NCBI RefSeq assembly: GCF_000819565.1
Contig: NZ_CP004393.1
Location: 861,001-925,000, forward strand
Origin: Celeribacter indicus
Lineage (GTDB): Bacteria > Pseudomonadota > Alphaproteobacteria > Rhodobacterales > Rhodobacteraceae
Direction of reading: 5' to 3'
Length of the DNA: 64,000 nucleotides
A program made the translations under genes and the position numbers. The number at the start of each line of letters is the position of its first letter. Position 1 is the first letter of the stretch. Below the pieces are notes generated by a model. The model made no database searches, was not told where the DNA came from, and worked only from the letters and a program-made list of their open reading frames with translations. Below, in pieces: positions 15,520-25,354 of the stretch.

Positions 15520-17802
15520 TCAGCCGTAATGCGCGACCGGCGTGCCGGCGATGGCGGACATGTTCAACAGCCCGCGCGAGGTGATCGAGGGGGTGACGAT
15601 ATGCGCGCGGTTGGCCATGCCCATGAGGATCGGACCGACCTCGAGCCCGCCGCCCTTCGTCTTCAGGATGTTGCGCACGCCGGAGGCGGCATCGGCAATC
15701 GCGAAGACCAGCGCGTTGGCCGGGCCCTCGAGGCGGGAATGCGGGAAGTTGCGCGCGCGCAGGTCGGGGGTGAGGGCACTGTCGATGTGCATCTCGCCCT
15801 CATAGGCGAAATCGCGCGGCTGGCTGTCGAGGATCTCCAGCGCGGCGCGCATGTTGCGGCCGGTCATGCAGTTCAGGTTGCCGAATTCGGAATGCGAACA
15901 GAGCGCGATATTGGGCACGACGCCGAAGCGGCGCACATGGCGTGCCGTGGCGACGACCGTCTCCGCGATCTGTTCCGGCGTCGGCTCGGTATGGACATGG
16001 GTGTCGGCGACGAAGAGCGGCCCGTCCTCGAGGATCATCAGCGACAGCGCGCCGATCGGCTGGTGCTCCCGCGTGCCGAGGATCTGGGTCACGTAGTTGA
16101 GATGCCACAGATATTGCCCGAAGGTGCCGCAGATCATGCTGTCGGCATGGTCCTGATGCACCATGATCGCGCCGATCGCCGTGGTGTTGGTGCGCAGGAT
16201 CGCCTTGGCGAGGTCGGGGGTGATCCCCTTGCGCGCCATCAGGCTGTAATAGGCCTGCCAGTATTGCCGATAGCGGCTGTCGTTTTCCGGGTTCACCACC
16301 TCGAAATCGGCGCCGGGGCGGATTTTCACGCCGGCGCGTTCCGCACGCATCGCGATCACCTCGGGGCGGCCGATCAGGATCGGCTTGTCGGTGGTTTCCT
16401 CGATCATGCCCTGTGCCGCGCGCAGCACGCGCTCGTCCTCGCCCTCGGCAAAGGCGATGCGGCGCTCCGCCTGGCTCGCCGCGGCAAAGACCGGGCGCAT
16501 GATGAGCGCGGACTTGAACACGGACTGGTCGAGGCTGTCCTTGTAGGCTTTCGCGTCCGGCAGCGGCTTTGTCGCCACGCCGCTTTCCGTCGCGGCCTTC
16601 GCCACCGCGGAGGCGACGACCCCCATGAGGCGCGGGTCGAAGGGTTTCGGGATCAGGTAGTCGGGGCCGAAATCCATGCGCTCGTCCTGATAGGCGGCGG
16701 CCACTTCGGCGGCGGTGGTGGCACGGGCGAGCGCGGCGATGCCCTCGATGCAGCCGATCTGCATCGCGTCGTTGATCTCCGTCGCGCCAACGTCGAGCGC
16801 GCCGCGGAAGATGAAGGGGAAGCAGAGCACGTTGTTGACCTGGTTGGGATAATCCGACCGGCCCGTGGCGATGATCGCATCGGGGGCGACCGCCTTCACC
16901 TCGTCGGGCATGATCTCCGGCGTCGGGTTGGCGAGGGCAAAGATGACCGGCTGTTTCGCCATCTTCTTCACCATCTCGGGCCGGAGCACACCGGGGCCGG
17001 AGAGGCCGAGGAACATGTCCGCGCCCTCGATCGCCTCCTCGAGCGTGCGCAGGTCGGTCTTTTGCGCGAAGGCCGCCTTTTGCGGCGTCATGTCCTCCGC
17101 GCGGCCCTCATGCACCAGCCCGTGAATGTCGCAGAGCCAGACGTTTTCCCGCTTCACCCCGAGTTTCAGCAGCATGTTGAGACAGGCGATCCCCGCCGCC
17201 CCGCCGCCGGTGGAGACGAGCTTGATCTCCTCGAACCGCTTGCCGGTGACCCGCATCGCGTTCAGCGCCGCGGCGCCCACGACGATGGCGGTGCCGTGCT
17301 GGTCGTCGTGGAAGACGGGAATGTTCATCCGCGCGCGGCAGATCTGTTCGACGATGAAGCAGTCCGGCGCCTTGATGTCCTCGAGGTTGATCGCGCCGAA
17401 GGTCGGTTCGAGCGCGCAGACGATGTCGGCAAGCTTCTCCGGGTCGCTTTCGTTCACCTCGATGTCGAAACAGTCGATATTCGCGAATTTCTTGAAGAGG
17501 ACGGCCTTGCCCTCCATCACCGGTTTCGAGGCCGCCGCGCCGATATTGCCGAGCCCGAGCACGGCTGTGCCGTTGGAGACGACGGCGACGAGATTGCCGC
17601 GGGCGGTGTAGCGGGCGGCGGTGGCCGGGTCGTCGCGGATCTCGAGGCAGGCCTCGGCGACGCCGGGGCTGTAGGCGCGGGCGAGGTCGCGGCCGTTCGC
17701 CATCGGCTTGGTGGCGCGGATCTCGAGTTTGCCCGGTTTCGGGAACTCGTGATAATCGAGCGCCGCTTTCCTCAGGCTGTCGTTGCGGATATCTTCTGCC
17801 AT
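15520..17802 (-). CDS. maeB: NADP-dependent malic enzyme with phosphotransacetylase-like domain
   Basis: 760 residues. Oxidative decarboxylation of malate to pyruvate with NADPH production. The N-terminal malic enzyme part (about 1-430) shows the Tyr of [21 protein letters not shown], the dinucleotide fold [13 protein letters not shown] and ALANPTPEI. The C-terminal 330 residues resemble phosphotransacetylase, as usual in the long proteobacterial MaeB form, where this domain binds acetyl-CoA as a regulator rather than acting as a catalyst. GAGGGACGGA precedes the ATG. An inverted repeat GTTTAG-GG-CTAAAC lies 39 bases upstream. Diverges from the cdd operon. Confidence 0.95.
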   Translation of the reverse strand: MAEDIRNDSLRKAALDYHEFPKPGKLEIRATKPMANGRDLARAYSPGVAEACLEIRDDPATAARYTARGNLVAVVSNGTAVLGLGNIGAAASKPVMEGKAVLFKKFANIDCFDIEVNESDPEKLADIVCALEPTFGAINLEDIKAPDCFIVEQICRARMNIPVFHDDQHGTAIVVGAAALNAMRVTGKRFEEIKLVSTGGGAAGIACLNMLLKLGVKRENVWLCDIHGLVHEGRAEDMTPQKAAFAQKTDLRTLEEAIEGADMFLGLSGPGVLRPEMVKKMAKQPVIFALANPTPEIMPDEVKAVAPDAIIATGRSDYPNQVNNVLCFPFIFRGALDVGATEINDAMQIGCIEGIAALARATTAAEVAAAYQDERMDFGPDYLIPKPFDPRLMGVVASAVAKAATESGVATKPLPDAKAYKDSLDQSVFKSALIMRPVFAAASQAERRIAFAEGEDERVLRAAQGMIEETTDKPILIGRPEVIAMRAERAGVKIRPGADFEVVNPENDSRYRQYWQAYYSLMARKGITPDLAKAILRTNTTAIGAIMVHQDHADSMICGTFGQYLWHLNYVTQILGTREHQPIGALSLMILEDGPLFVADTHVHTEPTPEQIAETVVATARHVRRFGVVPNIALCSHSEFGNLNCMTGRNMRAALEILDSQPRDFAYEGEMHIDSALTPDLRARNFPHSRLEGPANALVFAIADAASGVRNILKTKGGGLEVGPILMGMANRAHIVTPSITSRGLLNMSAIAGTPVAHYG

Positions 17803-17840
17803 GCGTTCCGTCCCTCTTCGATCCGTGCGTCCGCGATATT

Positions 17841-17854
17841 GTTTAGGGCTAAAC
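17841..17854. promoter_or_regulatory. candidate operator of maeB
   Basis: GTTTAG-GG-CTAAAC, a perfect six-base inverted repeat 39 bases upstream of the maeB ATG. The shape would suit a LacI-type or similar repressor of central carbon metabolism. No specific regulator can be named. Confidence 0.5.
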
Positions 17855-18063
17855 TATAGTCTTCGCGGCCCTGCCTGCCCTTGCCTCTACGCCTGCCGCA
17901 GGGTTTCAGGCAAGCGCTCTTTGCGCTCCGCGCGTCAAACAAATGCGATGACGGTGAAAGACTGCGCTTTTTTGCCGGGTTGCGCCAGTGCCGCGGCGGA
18001 AAGCTCCGCGAGCGGCCCGGAGCGGGAGCAACGCGCTTGCATCTTTCGCGGCGCGCGCGCAGT

Positions 18064-18081
18064 TTTGACTGAACAGTCGAA
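18064..18081. promoter_or_regulatory. candidate RutR/TetR-type operator of the nucleoside operon
   Basis: TTTGACTG-AA-CAGTCGAA: seven of eight arm positions are complementary. The outer TTGAC and GTC-A agree with the RutR consensus TTGACCA-NN-TGGTCAA, though the inner bases differ. It lies 28 bases before the cdd ATG, a repressing position. Confidence 0.5.
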
Positions 18082-18109
18082 TTCCGGCTCCAACAGGTTC
18101 GGGGGAAAG

Positions 18110-18496
18110 ATGTCGCTGATCGACGATGCGAAGGCGGCCCAGGCCAGGGCCTATGCGCCCTATTCCAATTTCCGGGTCGGCGCCGCGATCCGCGCGAAGA
18201 GCGGGCATGTCTATACCGGCGTGAATGTCGAGAATGTCGCCTATCCCGAAGGCACCTGTGCCGAGGCCGGGGCGATCGCCGCCATGGTGCTCGGCGGCGA
18301 CAGGGAGATCGCGGAGGTGGTGGTGATCGGCGACAGCGACGCGCCGGTGCCGCCCTGCGGGGGATGCCGCCAGAAGATCCGGGAATTCGCCGGTCCCGAC
18401 GTGTGCGTGACGATGGTTTCGCGCACGGGCGACACGCGGACGATGACGGTGGCCGAGCTTCTGCCCGGTGCCTTCACCACCGATCACATGGGATGA
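18110..18496 (+). CDS. cdd: cytidine deaminase
   Basis: 128 residues, the length of the homotetrameric class. Deaminates cytidine and deoxycytidine to uridine and deoxyuridine. The zinc site is visible as TCAEAGAI (Cys-Ala-Glu with the catalytic Glu) and PCGGCRQ. NVENVAYPEGT precedes it as in the family. GGGGGA stands before the ATG at 18110; the frame extends upstream to 17783 but that part is unlike the family. First gene of cdd-deoA-deoB-add-upp; four bases separate its stop from deoA. Confidence 0.94.
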   Translation: MSLIDDAKAAQARAYAPYSNFRVGAAIRAKSGHVYTGVNVENVAYPEGTCAEAGAIAAMVLGGDREIAEVVVIGDSDAPVPPCGGCRQKIREFAGPDVCVTMVSRTGDTRTMTVAELLPGAFTTDHMG

Positions 18497-18500
18497 GCGG

Positions 18501-19811
18501 ATGGATGCCCGCGACGTCATCGAAGGAGTGAGGGACCGGCGACCGCTCGGCGCGGAGGCGCTTGGCTGGTTCGCGCGCGGGCTCGCCTCGGGCGAGGTCA
18601 CGGACGCGCAGGCCGGTGCCTTTGCCATGGCCGCGCTGCTGAACGGCATGGCCGACGAGGAGCGGGTCGCCTTCACCCTCGCCATGCGCGACAGCGGGGA
18701 GGTGATGCGCTGGGACCTGCCGGCGCCGGCGATCGACAAGCATTCGACCGGCGGTGTGGGCGACTGTGTCTCGCTCCTGCTCGCGCCGGCCCTGGCCGCG
18801 CTGGGCTGCTATGTTCCGATGGTGTCCGGGCGGGGCCTCGGTCACACCGGCGGCACGCTTGACAAGCTCGAATCCATTCCCGGACTGAAGACCGAGGTCG
18901 GCGAGGCGCGCTTTCGCGAGATCGTCGAGCAGGTCGGCTGTGCCATCGTCTCGGCCACCGGCGCGATCGCGCCCGCCGACAAGCGCCTCTATGCGATCCG
19001 CGACGTGACGGGCACGGTGGAGAGCATCGACCTCATCACCGCGTCGATCCTGTCGAAGAAGCTTGCCGCCGGTTTGGAGGCGCTCGTGCTGGACGTCAAG
19101 TGCGGCTCCGGGGCCTTCATGACCACGCGCGAAGAGGCCGCGGCCCTTGCGCAGAGCCTCGTGCGGACGGCGACCGGGGCGGGATGCAGGGCCTCGGCGC
19201 TCGTCACCGACATGAACGGACCGCTTTGCCCGGCGATGGGCAATGCGCTTGAGGTCATGGCGGTGATGGAGGCGCTGACGACAGGGGAGATCGACAACCG
19301 CCTCTGCGACGTGACCTGCGCGCTGGGCGGCGAGCTCATGGTGCTGTCCGGCATGGCGGAGGATGTCGACCAGGCGACATGGGCCCTGCGTGAGGCGCTG
19401 GGCGACGGGCATGCGGCGGAGCGGTTCGGCCGGATGGTCGCGGAACTGGGCGGTCCGGCGGATTTCGTGGACAACTGGCGCGACCGTCTGCCCTCGGCGC
19501 CGGTGGTGCGCGATGTCACCGCGCGTGAGGCGGGATATGTCGCGCAGATGGACGGCCACGCGCTCGGCATGGCGGTGGTGCATCTGGGCGGCGGGCGGCG
19601 CCGGGGCGGGGAGAAGATCGACGCCGCCGTGGGCGTGTCGAATTGCTGCGAGATCGGCGAATGGCTGGCCGAGGACAGCCTGATCGCGACGATCCATGCG
19701 CGCACGACAGAGGCGGCCGACAGGGCGGAGGCGGAGCTGCGCGCCGCGATCCGGCTGGCGGAGGCGGCGCCCGACGAACCGCCGCTGATCTACGAAAGGA
19801 TTGGGGCATGA
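18501..19811 (+). CDS. deoA: thymidine phosphorylase
   Basis: 436 residues. Phosphorolysis of thymidine and deoxyuridine to base and deoxyribose-1-phosphate. The family signature KHSTGGVGD and phosphate-binding region VSGRGLGHTGGTLDKLES are visible, together with KLAAGLEALVLDVKCGSGAFM. The product feeds DeoB next door and the released uracil can be used by Upp. The ATG at 18501 has GGATGAGCGG upstream, formed by the end of cdd. The stop overlaps the deoB start (ATGA). Confidence 0.95.
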   Translation: MDARDVIEGVRDRRPLGAEALGWFARGLASGEVTDAQAGAFAMAALLNGMADEERVAFTLAMRDSGEVMRWDLPAPAIDKHSTGGVGDCVSLLLAPALAALGCYVPMVSGRGLGHTGGTLDKLESIPGLKTEVGEARFREIVEQVGCAIVSATGAIAPADKRLYAIRDVTGTVESIDLITASILSKKLAAGLEALVLDVKCGSGAFMTTREEAAALAQSLVRTATGAGCRASALVTDMNGPLCPAMGNALEVMAVMEALTTGEIDNRLCDVTCALGGELMVLSGMAEDVDQATWALREALGDGHAAERFGRMVAELGGPADFVDNWRDRLPSAPVVRDVTAREAGYVAQMDGHALGMAVVHLGGGRRRGGEKIDAAVGVSNCCEIGEWLAEDSLIATIHARTTEAADRAEAELRAAIRLAEAAPDEPPLIYERIGA

Positions 19812-21019
19812 GCCGCGCATTTCTGATCGTCATGGATTCCGTGGGCCTCGGCGGGGCGCCGGATGCGGATGCGTTTTTCAACGACGGCAGGCCGGATACG
19901 GGGGCGAACACCATCGCCCATATCGCCCAGGCCTGTGCGGAGGGGCGCGCCGAGAAGGGGCGCACGGGCCCGCTGCGCCTGCCGCATCTCGATGCGCTGG
20001 GGCTCGGGGCGGCGATGGCGCATGCAAGCTCCGACCCCGCACCGGGGCTCGAGGCGGCGCCGGAAGGGATCTACGGCGTCGCGGCGGAGATCTCGCCAGG
20101 AAAGGACACGCCTTCGGGCCATTGGGAGCTTGCGGGCGTTCCGGTGCCCTGGGACTGGCATTATTTCCCGAACGAGCAGCCCGCTTTCCCGAAAGACCTG
20201 ATGGCGCGCGCCGCCGAGCTCTGCGGCGCGGGGGGCACGCTCGCGAATTGCCATGCCTCGGGAACGGAGATCATCGAACGGTTCGGGGCGGAGCACATCA
20301 GGTCCGGCTGGCCGATCTGTTACACCTCCGCCGACAGCGTGTTCCAGATCGCCGCGCATGAGGCGCATTTCGGGCTCGACCGGCTTCTGAAGCTCTGCGA
20401 GGATCTCGCGCCCACGCTGCACGCGATGAAGGTCGGCCGCGTCATCGCCCGGCCCTTCGTGGGGACGCCGGAGGCAGGCTTCACCCGCACCGGCAACCGC
20501 CATGACTATGCCATCGCCCCCCCGGCGCCGACGATCTGCGACTGGGCGAAGGCGGCGGGGCGCAGGGTTCATGCCGTTGGCAAGATCGGGGACATCTTTT
20601 CGATGCAGGGCATAGACGAGGTGCGCAAGGGCACGGACGCGGTGCTCTTCGACCACCTCTGCGACCTGATGGAGACGGCGCCGGACGGCTCCTTCACCTT
20701 CGCCAATTTCGTGGAGTTCGACAGTCTCTATGGCCACCGCCGGGACGTGTCCGGCTATGCGCGCCACCTCGAATGGTTCGACGCCCAGATCGGCCGGCTC
20801 TATGCGCGGGCGCGGGAGGGGGATCTGCTGATCTTCACCGCGGACCACGGCAACGATCCGACATGGAGCGGGACGGATCACACGCGCGAAATGGTGCCGG
20901 TTCTGGGATATGGGCGGGGGCTGAAGCCGTTGGGGCGGGTGGCCTTCGCGGATGTCGCCGCCTCGCTCGCCGACCATCTCGGTATCGAGAGCCACGGGCC
21001 GGGGAGGTCCTTCCTGTGA
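19808..21019 (+). CDS. deoB: phosphopentomutase
   Basis: 403 residues. Converts (deoxy)ribose-1-phosphate to the 5-phosphate. Alkaline-phosphatase-superfamily metal ligands are visible: MDSVGLGGAPDAD at the N-terminus and TADHGNDPTW plus DHTREMVP near the C-terminus, with GKDTPSGHWE in the cap. Starts at the ATGA overlap with deoA; a longer in-frame start inside deoA is not credible. Ends in a GTGA overlap with add. Confidence 0.95.
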   Translation: MSRAFLIVMDSVGLGGAPDADAFFNDGRPDTGANTIAHIAQACAEGRAEKGRTGPLRLPHLDALGLGAAMAHASSDPAPGLEAAPEGIYGVAAEISPGKDTPSGHWELAGVPVPWDWHYFPNEQPAFPKDLMARAAELCGAGGTLANCHASGTEIIERFGAEHIRSGWPICYTSADSVFQIAAHEAHFGLDRLLKLCEDLAPTLHAMKVGRVIARPFVGTPEAGFTRTGNRHDYAIAPPAPTICDWAKAAGRRVHAVGKIGDIFSMQGIDEVRKGTDAVLFDHLCDLMETAPDGSFTFANFVEFDSLYGHRRDVSGYARHLEWFDAQIGRLYARAREGDLLIFTADHGNDPTWSGTDHTREMVPVLGYGRGLKPLGRVAFADVAASLADHLGIESHGPGRSFL

Positions 21020-22008
21020 GCGTTGCGGACCTGCCGAAGATCGAGCTTCACATGCATATCGAGGGCGCGATGCCGCCCGCCTTTGCCCGTGGACTGGCGC
21101 AGGAGAAGAAGATCGACATTTCCGGCATCTTCGCCGGGGACGGATCCTACAGGTACCGCGATTTCCGCGATTTCCTGAGGGTCTACGAGGCGGCGACGCA
21201 GGTCTTGCAGACGCCGCAGGATTATTACCGCCTGACCCGCGCCGTGCTGGAGGAAAGCGCGGCCTCGAACGTCGTCTACACGGAGAGCTTCCTCGCCCCC
21301 GATTTCTGCGGGGGAGGAGACGTTACGGCGTGGCGCGACTATCTGGGCGCGATCGAACAGGCGGCCGCGGAGATGGAGCGCGAGGCGGGGATCGTGATGC
21401 GCGCGATCCCGACCGCGGTGCGCCACTTCGGCCCGGAACAGGCGAAGCGGACGGCGCGCTGCGCGCAGGAAACGGCGGGGCGGTTCGTGACCGGCTTCGG
21501 CATGGGCGGGGACGAGGCGATGGGGCGGCAGGGCGATTTCGCCTATGCCTTCGACATGGCGCGGGAGGCGGGGCTCCGGCTCACCAGCCACGCGGGCGAA
21601 TGGGGCGGGCCGGAGAGCGTGCGCGAGGCGATCCGCGACCTGCGCGTCGCGCGGATCGGCCACGGTGTGCGGGCGATCGAGGATCCGGCGCTCGTCGAGG
21701 AGATCGCGGAGGCGGGGATCGTGCTCGAGGTCTGTCCCGGTTCGAACGTGGCGCTGGGGGTCTGCCGGTCGCTGGCGCGGCATCCGATTGCCGATCTGCG
21801 CCGGCGCGGGGTGAAGGTCACGGTCTCGACCGACGACCCGCCCTTCTTCCACAGCACGATGCGCCGGGAATTCAACGACCTGTCGGAGGTCTTCGGCTGG
21901 GAGGCCGGGGATTTCGACGCCCTCAACGAGACCGCGCTGGAGGCGGCCTTTTGTGACGATGCGACCCGCGAGGCCGTCGCCAAGAAACTGGAGCGAGACG
22001 ATGCTTGA
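21016..22008 (+). CDS. add: adenosine deaminase
   Basis: 330 residues from GTG 21016, overlapping the deoB stop (GTGA) with GGGGAGG well placed. Deaminates adenosine/deoxyadenosine to inosine. Metal ligands: HMHIEG near residue 12, SHAGEWG (His and catalytic Glu), GHGVRAI, and STDDPPFF with the two Asp. It adds a purine branch to an otherwise pyrimidine-oriented operon; the inosine-cleaving step is not in view. Add/ADGF families also include adenine deaminases, so substrate assignment is by similarity. Confidence 0.92.
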   Translation: MSVADLPKIELHMHIEGAMPPAFARGLAQEKKIDISGIFAGDGSYRYRDFRDFLRVYEAATQVLQTPQDYYRLTRAVLEESAASNVVYTESFLAPDFCGGGDVTAWRDYLGAIEQAAAEMEREAGIVMRAIPTAVRHFGPEQAKRTARCAQETAGRFVTGFGMGGDEAMGRQGDFAYAFDMAREAGLRLTSHAGEWGGPESVREAIRDLRVARIGHGVRAIEDPALVEEIAEAGIVLEVCPGSNVALGVCRSLARHPIADLRRRGVKVTVSTDDPPFFHSTMRREFNDLSEVFGWEAGDFDALNETALEAAFCDDATREAVAKKLERDDA

Positions 22009-22633
22009 CCACCTCACCGTTGTGACTCATCCGCTGGTGCAGCACAAACTGACCATCATGCGCGACAAGGAGACCTCCACCGCGGTCTTCCGCCAGCTCC
22101 TGCGGGAGATTTCGCTGCTGCTCGCCTATGAGATCACCCGCGAACTCGACATGACGGAAAAGACCGTCGAGACGCCGATCCAGACCATGCAGGCGCCGAC
22201 GCTCGACGGCAAGAAACTCGCGCTGATCTCCATCCTGCGCGCCGGCAACGGGTTGCTCGACGGCATTCTCGAACTCGTGCCCTCGGCCCGCGTCGGTTTC
22301 GTCGGGCTCTATCGCGACGAGAAGACGCTCGAGCCGGTCGAATATTATTTCAAGGTGCCCGAGGACCTCGGCGACCGGCTGGTGATCGCGGTCGATCCGA
22401 TGCTCGCCACCGGCAATTCTTCCGTCGCGGCGCTTGACAGGCTCAAGCAGGCCGGGGCGAAGAATATCCGCTTTCTCTGTCTCCTGGCCGCTCCCGAAGG
22501 GGTGAAACGCATGGCCGAAGCCCATCCCGACGTCCCGATCGTCACAGCAGCAGTAGACGAAAAGCTCAACGAGCATGGATATATTGTTCCGGGGCTAGGG
22601 GATGCGGGTGACCGCCTGTTCGGCACAAAATAA
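22001..22633 (+). CDS. upp: uracil phosphoribosyltransferase
   Basis: 210 residues. Salvages uracil with PRPP to UMP. The PRPP loop is seen as [15 protein letters not shown], with uracil-binding region residues near the C-terminus ([20 protein letters not shown]). Starts at ATG 22001, eight bases before the end of add, with GGAGCGA upstream. Last gene of the operon; the enzyme captures the base released by deoA (and after cdd). No clear terminator follows in the 71 bases before the next gene. Confidence 0.96.
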   Translation: MLDHLTVVTHPLVQHKLTIMRDKETSTAVFRQLLREISLLLAYEITRELDMTEKTVETPIQTMQAPTLDGKKLALISILRAGNGLLDGILELVPSARVGFVGLYRDEKTLEPVEYYFKVPEDLGDRLVIAVDPMLATGNSSVAALDRLKQAGAKNIRFLCLLAAPEGVKRMAEAHPDVPIVTAAVDEKLNEHGYIVPGLGDAGDRLFGTK

Positions 22634-22704
22634 CGGATTTTTCTCTTAACAGCGATTCGGTTCTGAGGTAGTCTCTTCGACAATTCCGTCTGTGGGGACA
22701 GTTC

Positions 22705-24168
22705 ATGCCGGCAACGAAGACGATATCCCTTGTGGCTCTCGTGGCGATGATGGGGCTGGCGGGCATCGGAGGGGCGGCGGCCCAGTCCTCGGACGAACCC
22801 GCCGAATTTCCGCCCGCCTCCTATACCGGTCTGCAATATGTCGACAGTCGGGGCTGTGCCTATGTGCGCACCGGGACAGGGGATGCGGTGCACTGGGTGC
22901 CGCGGGTGAGCCGTGACCGGCGGGTGCTCTGCGGCTTCAAGCCGACGCTCGTCGCGGGCGGGGAGGCGTTGCCGGTCATCCCCGATCCGGCTCCTGCGCC
23001 GCAGCCTGCGGCCCCCGTTTCCACTGTCGCCGATGCGTCCAGGACGGCACCGGAGCGTCCGGGCGGCACCCTTCGCGCCTCCGCCCCGGCGCCGCAGCCC
23101 GCCGCCCCGGCGGTCGCGACGCCCGCACCGCCACGCATCACGGCCGCTGCGGCGGCGCCGAGACCGGCGCTCCCTCCGCTCGAGACGCTGGCCGGGAAAA
23201 CCGTGGGCGAACGCGGCTGCGTCGCGCGGCTCGATGCCGGGCGGCTGGTGTGCGAGACGGAGGAGGTCCGATATATCCTGAAACGCCTGCCGGCGGGCGT
23301 CACGGTGCGCACTGCCGATGGCGGGCGGCTGACCACGACCGAGCCGACGCTCGTGCGTGTGGCGGTTGCGCAGGCGCCGGTCGTCGCGCCGCAGCCGGCG
23401 GCCGAACCCCTTGCCCTCGCGAGCGTGGAAGCCGCGGAGGCGCAATGCGCCGCGCTCGGGGCCGCGGCGGCGCAATACATGAACACGAACGGCCGCTACA
23501 AGGTCCGCTGCGGACCCCAGTCGGTCCACCCCTCCGCCTATATCCGGGCGCACAGCCCGGTGGAGGTCGGGCGCCTGTCGAGCGCTGGCCGGTACGTGTT
23601 GCCGAACCCGGTTCCCGTGACGGTGCCGGCGGGCTATTCGCCGGCCTGGGCAGATGGGCGCCTCAACCCCCATCGTGGACCGCGCACGGCCCATGGCGAT
23701 GCGGAACAGGCGCGGATCTGGTCGCAGACAACGCCGGCACACGATCTCTACCTGCCGCGCAAGCGCAGCTTCTTCGAATGGCTCTTCGGCCTTCCCGCAC
23801 GGCCGCGCACCACGCTTGTCTACGCCTCGACAGCCGAGGCGGGGGACGCCGCCACGCGCGTGTCCACGAAATCCGTTGCACCGATCCGCACGCCTCTCCA
23901 GGGGCAGACCGGGCTCGCGCAACCGAAGGCGGCGCCGGACGGCGTGCGCTACGTCCAGGCCGGCGCTTTTGCCGAGCCTGCCAATGCCGAGCGCACGATC
24001 GCGCGCCTTTCGGCCCTGGGCTTTCCGGTGTCCTCGCAGATGGTGCGGAGCGGCGGGAAACCCGTGAAGATTGTTCTGGCCGGTCCTTTCGCCCGGCCCG
24101 AGCAGACGCTGTCCGCCTTGGCGCAGGTCCGCGGGGCCGGCTACGGGGACGCATTCGCACGCAAGTAG
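22705..24168 (+). CDS. secreted SPOR-domain protein
   Basis: 487 residues. Signal peptide at about 1-26 (AAAQS). An N-terminal domain with paired Cys (RGCAYVRTG ... VLCGFKP) is followed by a Pro/Ala-rich linker (about 90-165), a second Cys pair (RGCVARL ... LVCETEE), a middle region with a third Cys pair (QCAALG, VRCGPQ) and a C-terminal SPOR domain (VRYVQAGAFAEPANAERTIARL to the end). SPOR domains bind denuded peptidoglycan glycans at the septum, so a periplasmic cell-wall or division role is inferred. GGGGA precedes the ATG; a strong terminator follows. Confidence 0.88.
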   Translation: MPATKTISLVALVAMMGLAGIGGAAAQSSDEPAEFPPASYTGLQYVDSRGCAYVRTGTGDAVHWVPRVSRDRRVLCGFKPTLVAGGEALPVIPDPAPAPQPAAPVSTVADASRTAPERPGGTLRASAPAPQPAAPAVATPAPPRITAAAAAPRPALPPLETLAGKTVGERGCVARLDAGRLVCETEEVRYILKRLPAGVTVRTADGGRLTTTEPTLVRVAVAQAPVVAPQPAAEPLALASVEAAEAQCAALGAAAAQYMNTNGRYKVRCGPQSVHPSAYIRAHSPVEVGRLSSAGRYVLPNPVPVTVPAGYSPAWADGRLNPHRGPRTAHGDAEQARIWSQTTPAHDLYLPRKRSFFEWLFGLPARPRTTLVYASTAEAGDAATRVSTKSVAPIRTPLQGQTGLAQPKAAPDGVRYVQAGAFAEPANAERTIARLSALGFPVSSQMVRSGGKPVKIVLAGPFARPEQTLSALAQVRGAGYGDAFARK

Positions 24169-24194
24169 CGTTGAGTTAACGAGGCAGAACAACA

Positions 24195-24232
24195 AAAAGA
24201 AACCCTCGCATCCGGCGGGGGATTTCTTTTTT
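24195..24232. terminator. intrinsic terminator between convergent genes
   Basis: AAAGAAACCC...GGGGGATTTCTTTTTT: arms AAAGAAA/TTTCTTT with an inner CCCTCGC/GCGGGGG stem and a T-run. It serves the SPOR gene and probably the convergent gene at 24243. Confidence 0.8.
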
Positions 24233-24242
24233 CAGGGCAGGC

Positions 24243-25262
24243 TCAACCGCCGCAGATCCCCTGCAACGCCACCCAGTCGCCGTCAGACAGGACCGGGCGG
24301 GACGTCTCGATCCGCAGGCCGTCGGCCTCGATGAGCGCGAGGGTGGACTGGCCGGTGATGTCGCGTGCATAGGCATAGGGGGCGCTGTGCACCTCGGTGC
24401 GCGCGAAACGGGAGATCAGCGCATCGGTGTCCGGCGTCGCGAGCGGCGCGGTCAGAAGGCTTTCGGCATGGGCGTCGAGCACCTCGGGGGAGATATGTCC
24501 CGTGGTCAGGAGCCGCAGCGTGGCGAAGAGGCCCGCCTCCTGCAACAGCCGTTCGAGCGGGTCTTCCTCTGCGGCGCGCTGGATCTCCGCCAGGACATAG
24601 CCCGCCGTCACGTCCGGATCCTCGTGATCCTCGACCACGGCGCGGTTCAGCAGGACGATCCGGCCCGGCAGGTGCTGGCTCACCGCGACCCCGCTGCGCA
24701 ATACGACGATCTGGCCGCCGCCGCCGGTGAACAGCCGCGCGCGCAGCCGGTCGAGCGCGCGGGCGCCCTGTGCGGTCTCGCAACTCTCGCCCGACAGGCG
24801 CTTCATCCGCGCCAGCAGCCCGGCGCCGACCTCGGCGCGCGTCACCGCGGGGACGATGGTCACCGCCTGCCGGATCAGCGCGTCGGGCAGCCACAGGACG
24901 GCGAGCGCCACCAGGCCCGCCGCCACCGCGCCAAGCATCGCAGCGCGCAGGCGGCCGTGGCGCGGCCCGCCCCGGTCGATGGCCCGCCGGATCCGCGTGA
25001 TCGCGTCGATCATCAGATCGTCCTCGATCTCGATCTGCTCGTCGGTGTCGGGGGCGGGGCTGTAGATCGCGGGCAGTTCGCCGGCCGGACTGATCCGGCT
25101 CACCGCCGGGAGCGACCAATGGGTCAGCGCGCCGCCGTTCAGGTCGCTCAGCGTCAGCGTCGCCTCGCCCACCGAGACGATCACCTCGACGCGCTGGGTC
25201 TGCCCCTCCGGTCGCCAGAGCGCCGTGGCTTCGAGCCGTTCGAATTCGGTGAGCGCGATCAT
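24243..25262 (-). CDS. membrane protein with degenerate M48-peptidase-like domain
   Basis: 339 residues. An N-terminal beta-rich cytosolic part (about 1-100), an acidic segment (DTDEQIEIEDDLMIDAI), one hydrophobic helix (about 108-128) and a C-terminal domain. Within that, LPGRIVLLNRAVVEDHEDPDVTAGYVLAEIQ has the order of M48 proteases (LPGG..V..RGLL....DEDELAAVLAHE) but HExxH is replaced by LAEIQRA, so it would be catalytically dead. That likeness is my reading, not a confirmed homology. The start has only a weak ribosome site. It diverges from the sulfotransferase gene. Confidence 0.7.
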   Translation of the reverse strand: MIALTEFERLEATALWRPEGQTQRVEVIVSVGEATLTLSDLNGGALTHWSLPAVSRISPAGELPAIYSPAPDTDEQIEIEDDLMIDAITRIRRAIDRGGPRHGRLRAAMLGAVAAGLVALAVLWLPDALIRQAVTIVPAVTRAEVGAGLLARMKRLSGESCETAQGARALDRLRARLFTGGGGQIVVLRSGVAVSQHLPGRIVLLNRAVVEDHEDPDVTAGYVLAEIQRAAEEDPLERLLQEAGLFATLRLLTTGHISPEVLDAHAESLLTAPLATPDTDALISRFARTEVHSAPYAYARDITGQSTLALIEADGLRIETSRPVLSDGDWVALQGICGG

Positions 25263-25354
25263 GCGCGGGCTGCTCTTTTCTTGCCTGTCCGAAGGACAAT
25301 CTATCGCGGATTGCCGGGGGCGACAATCGCTGCGCGAGGGGGTAGGGTCGGGGC

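Larger units (their letters stand above)
17803..18109. other. divergent promoter region between maeB and cdd
   Basis: 307 bases without a gene. It holds two palindromes, described separately: one close to maeB (17841-17854) and one close to cdd (18064-18081). The middle, from about 17880 to 18050, shows nothing I can interpret. Confidence 0.6.
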
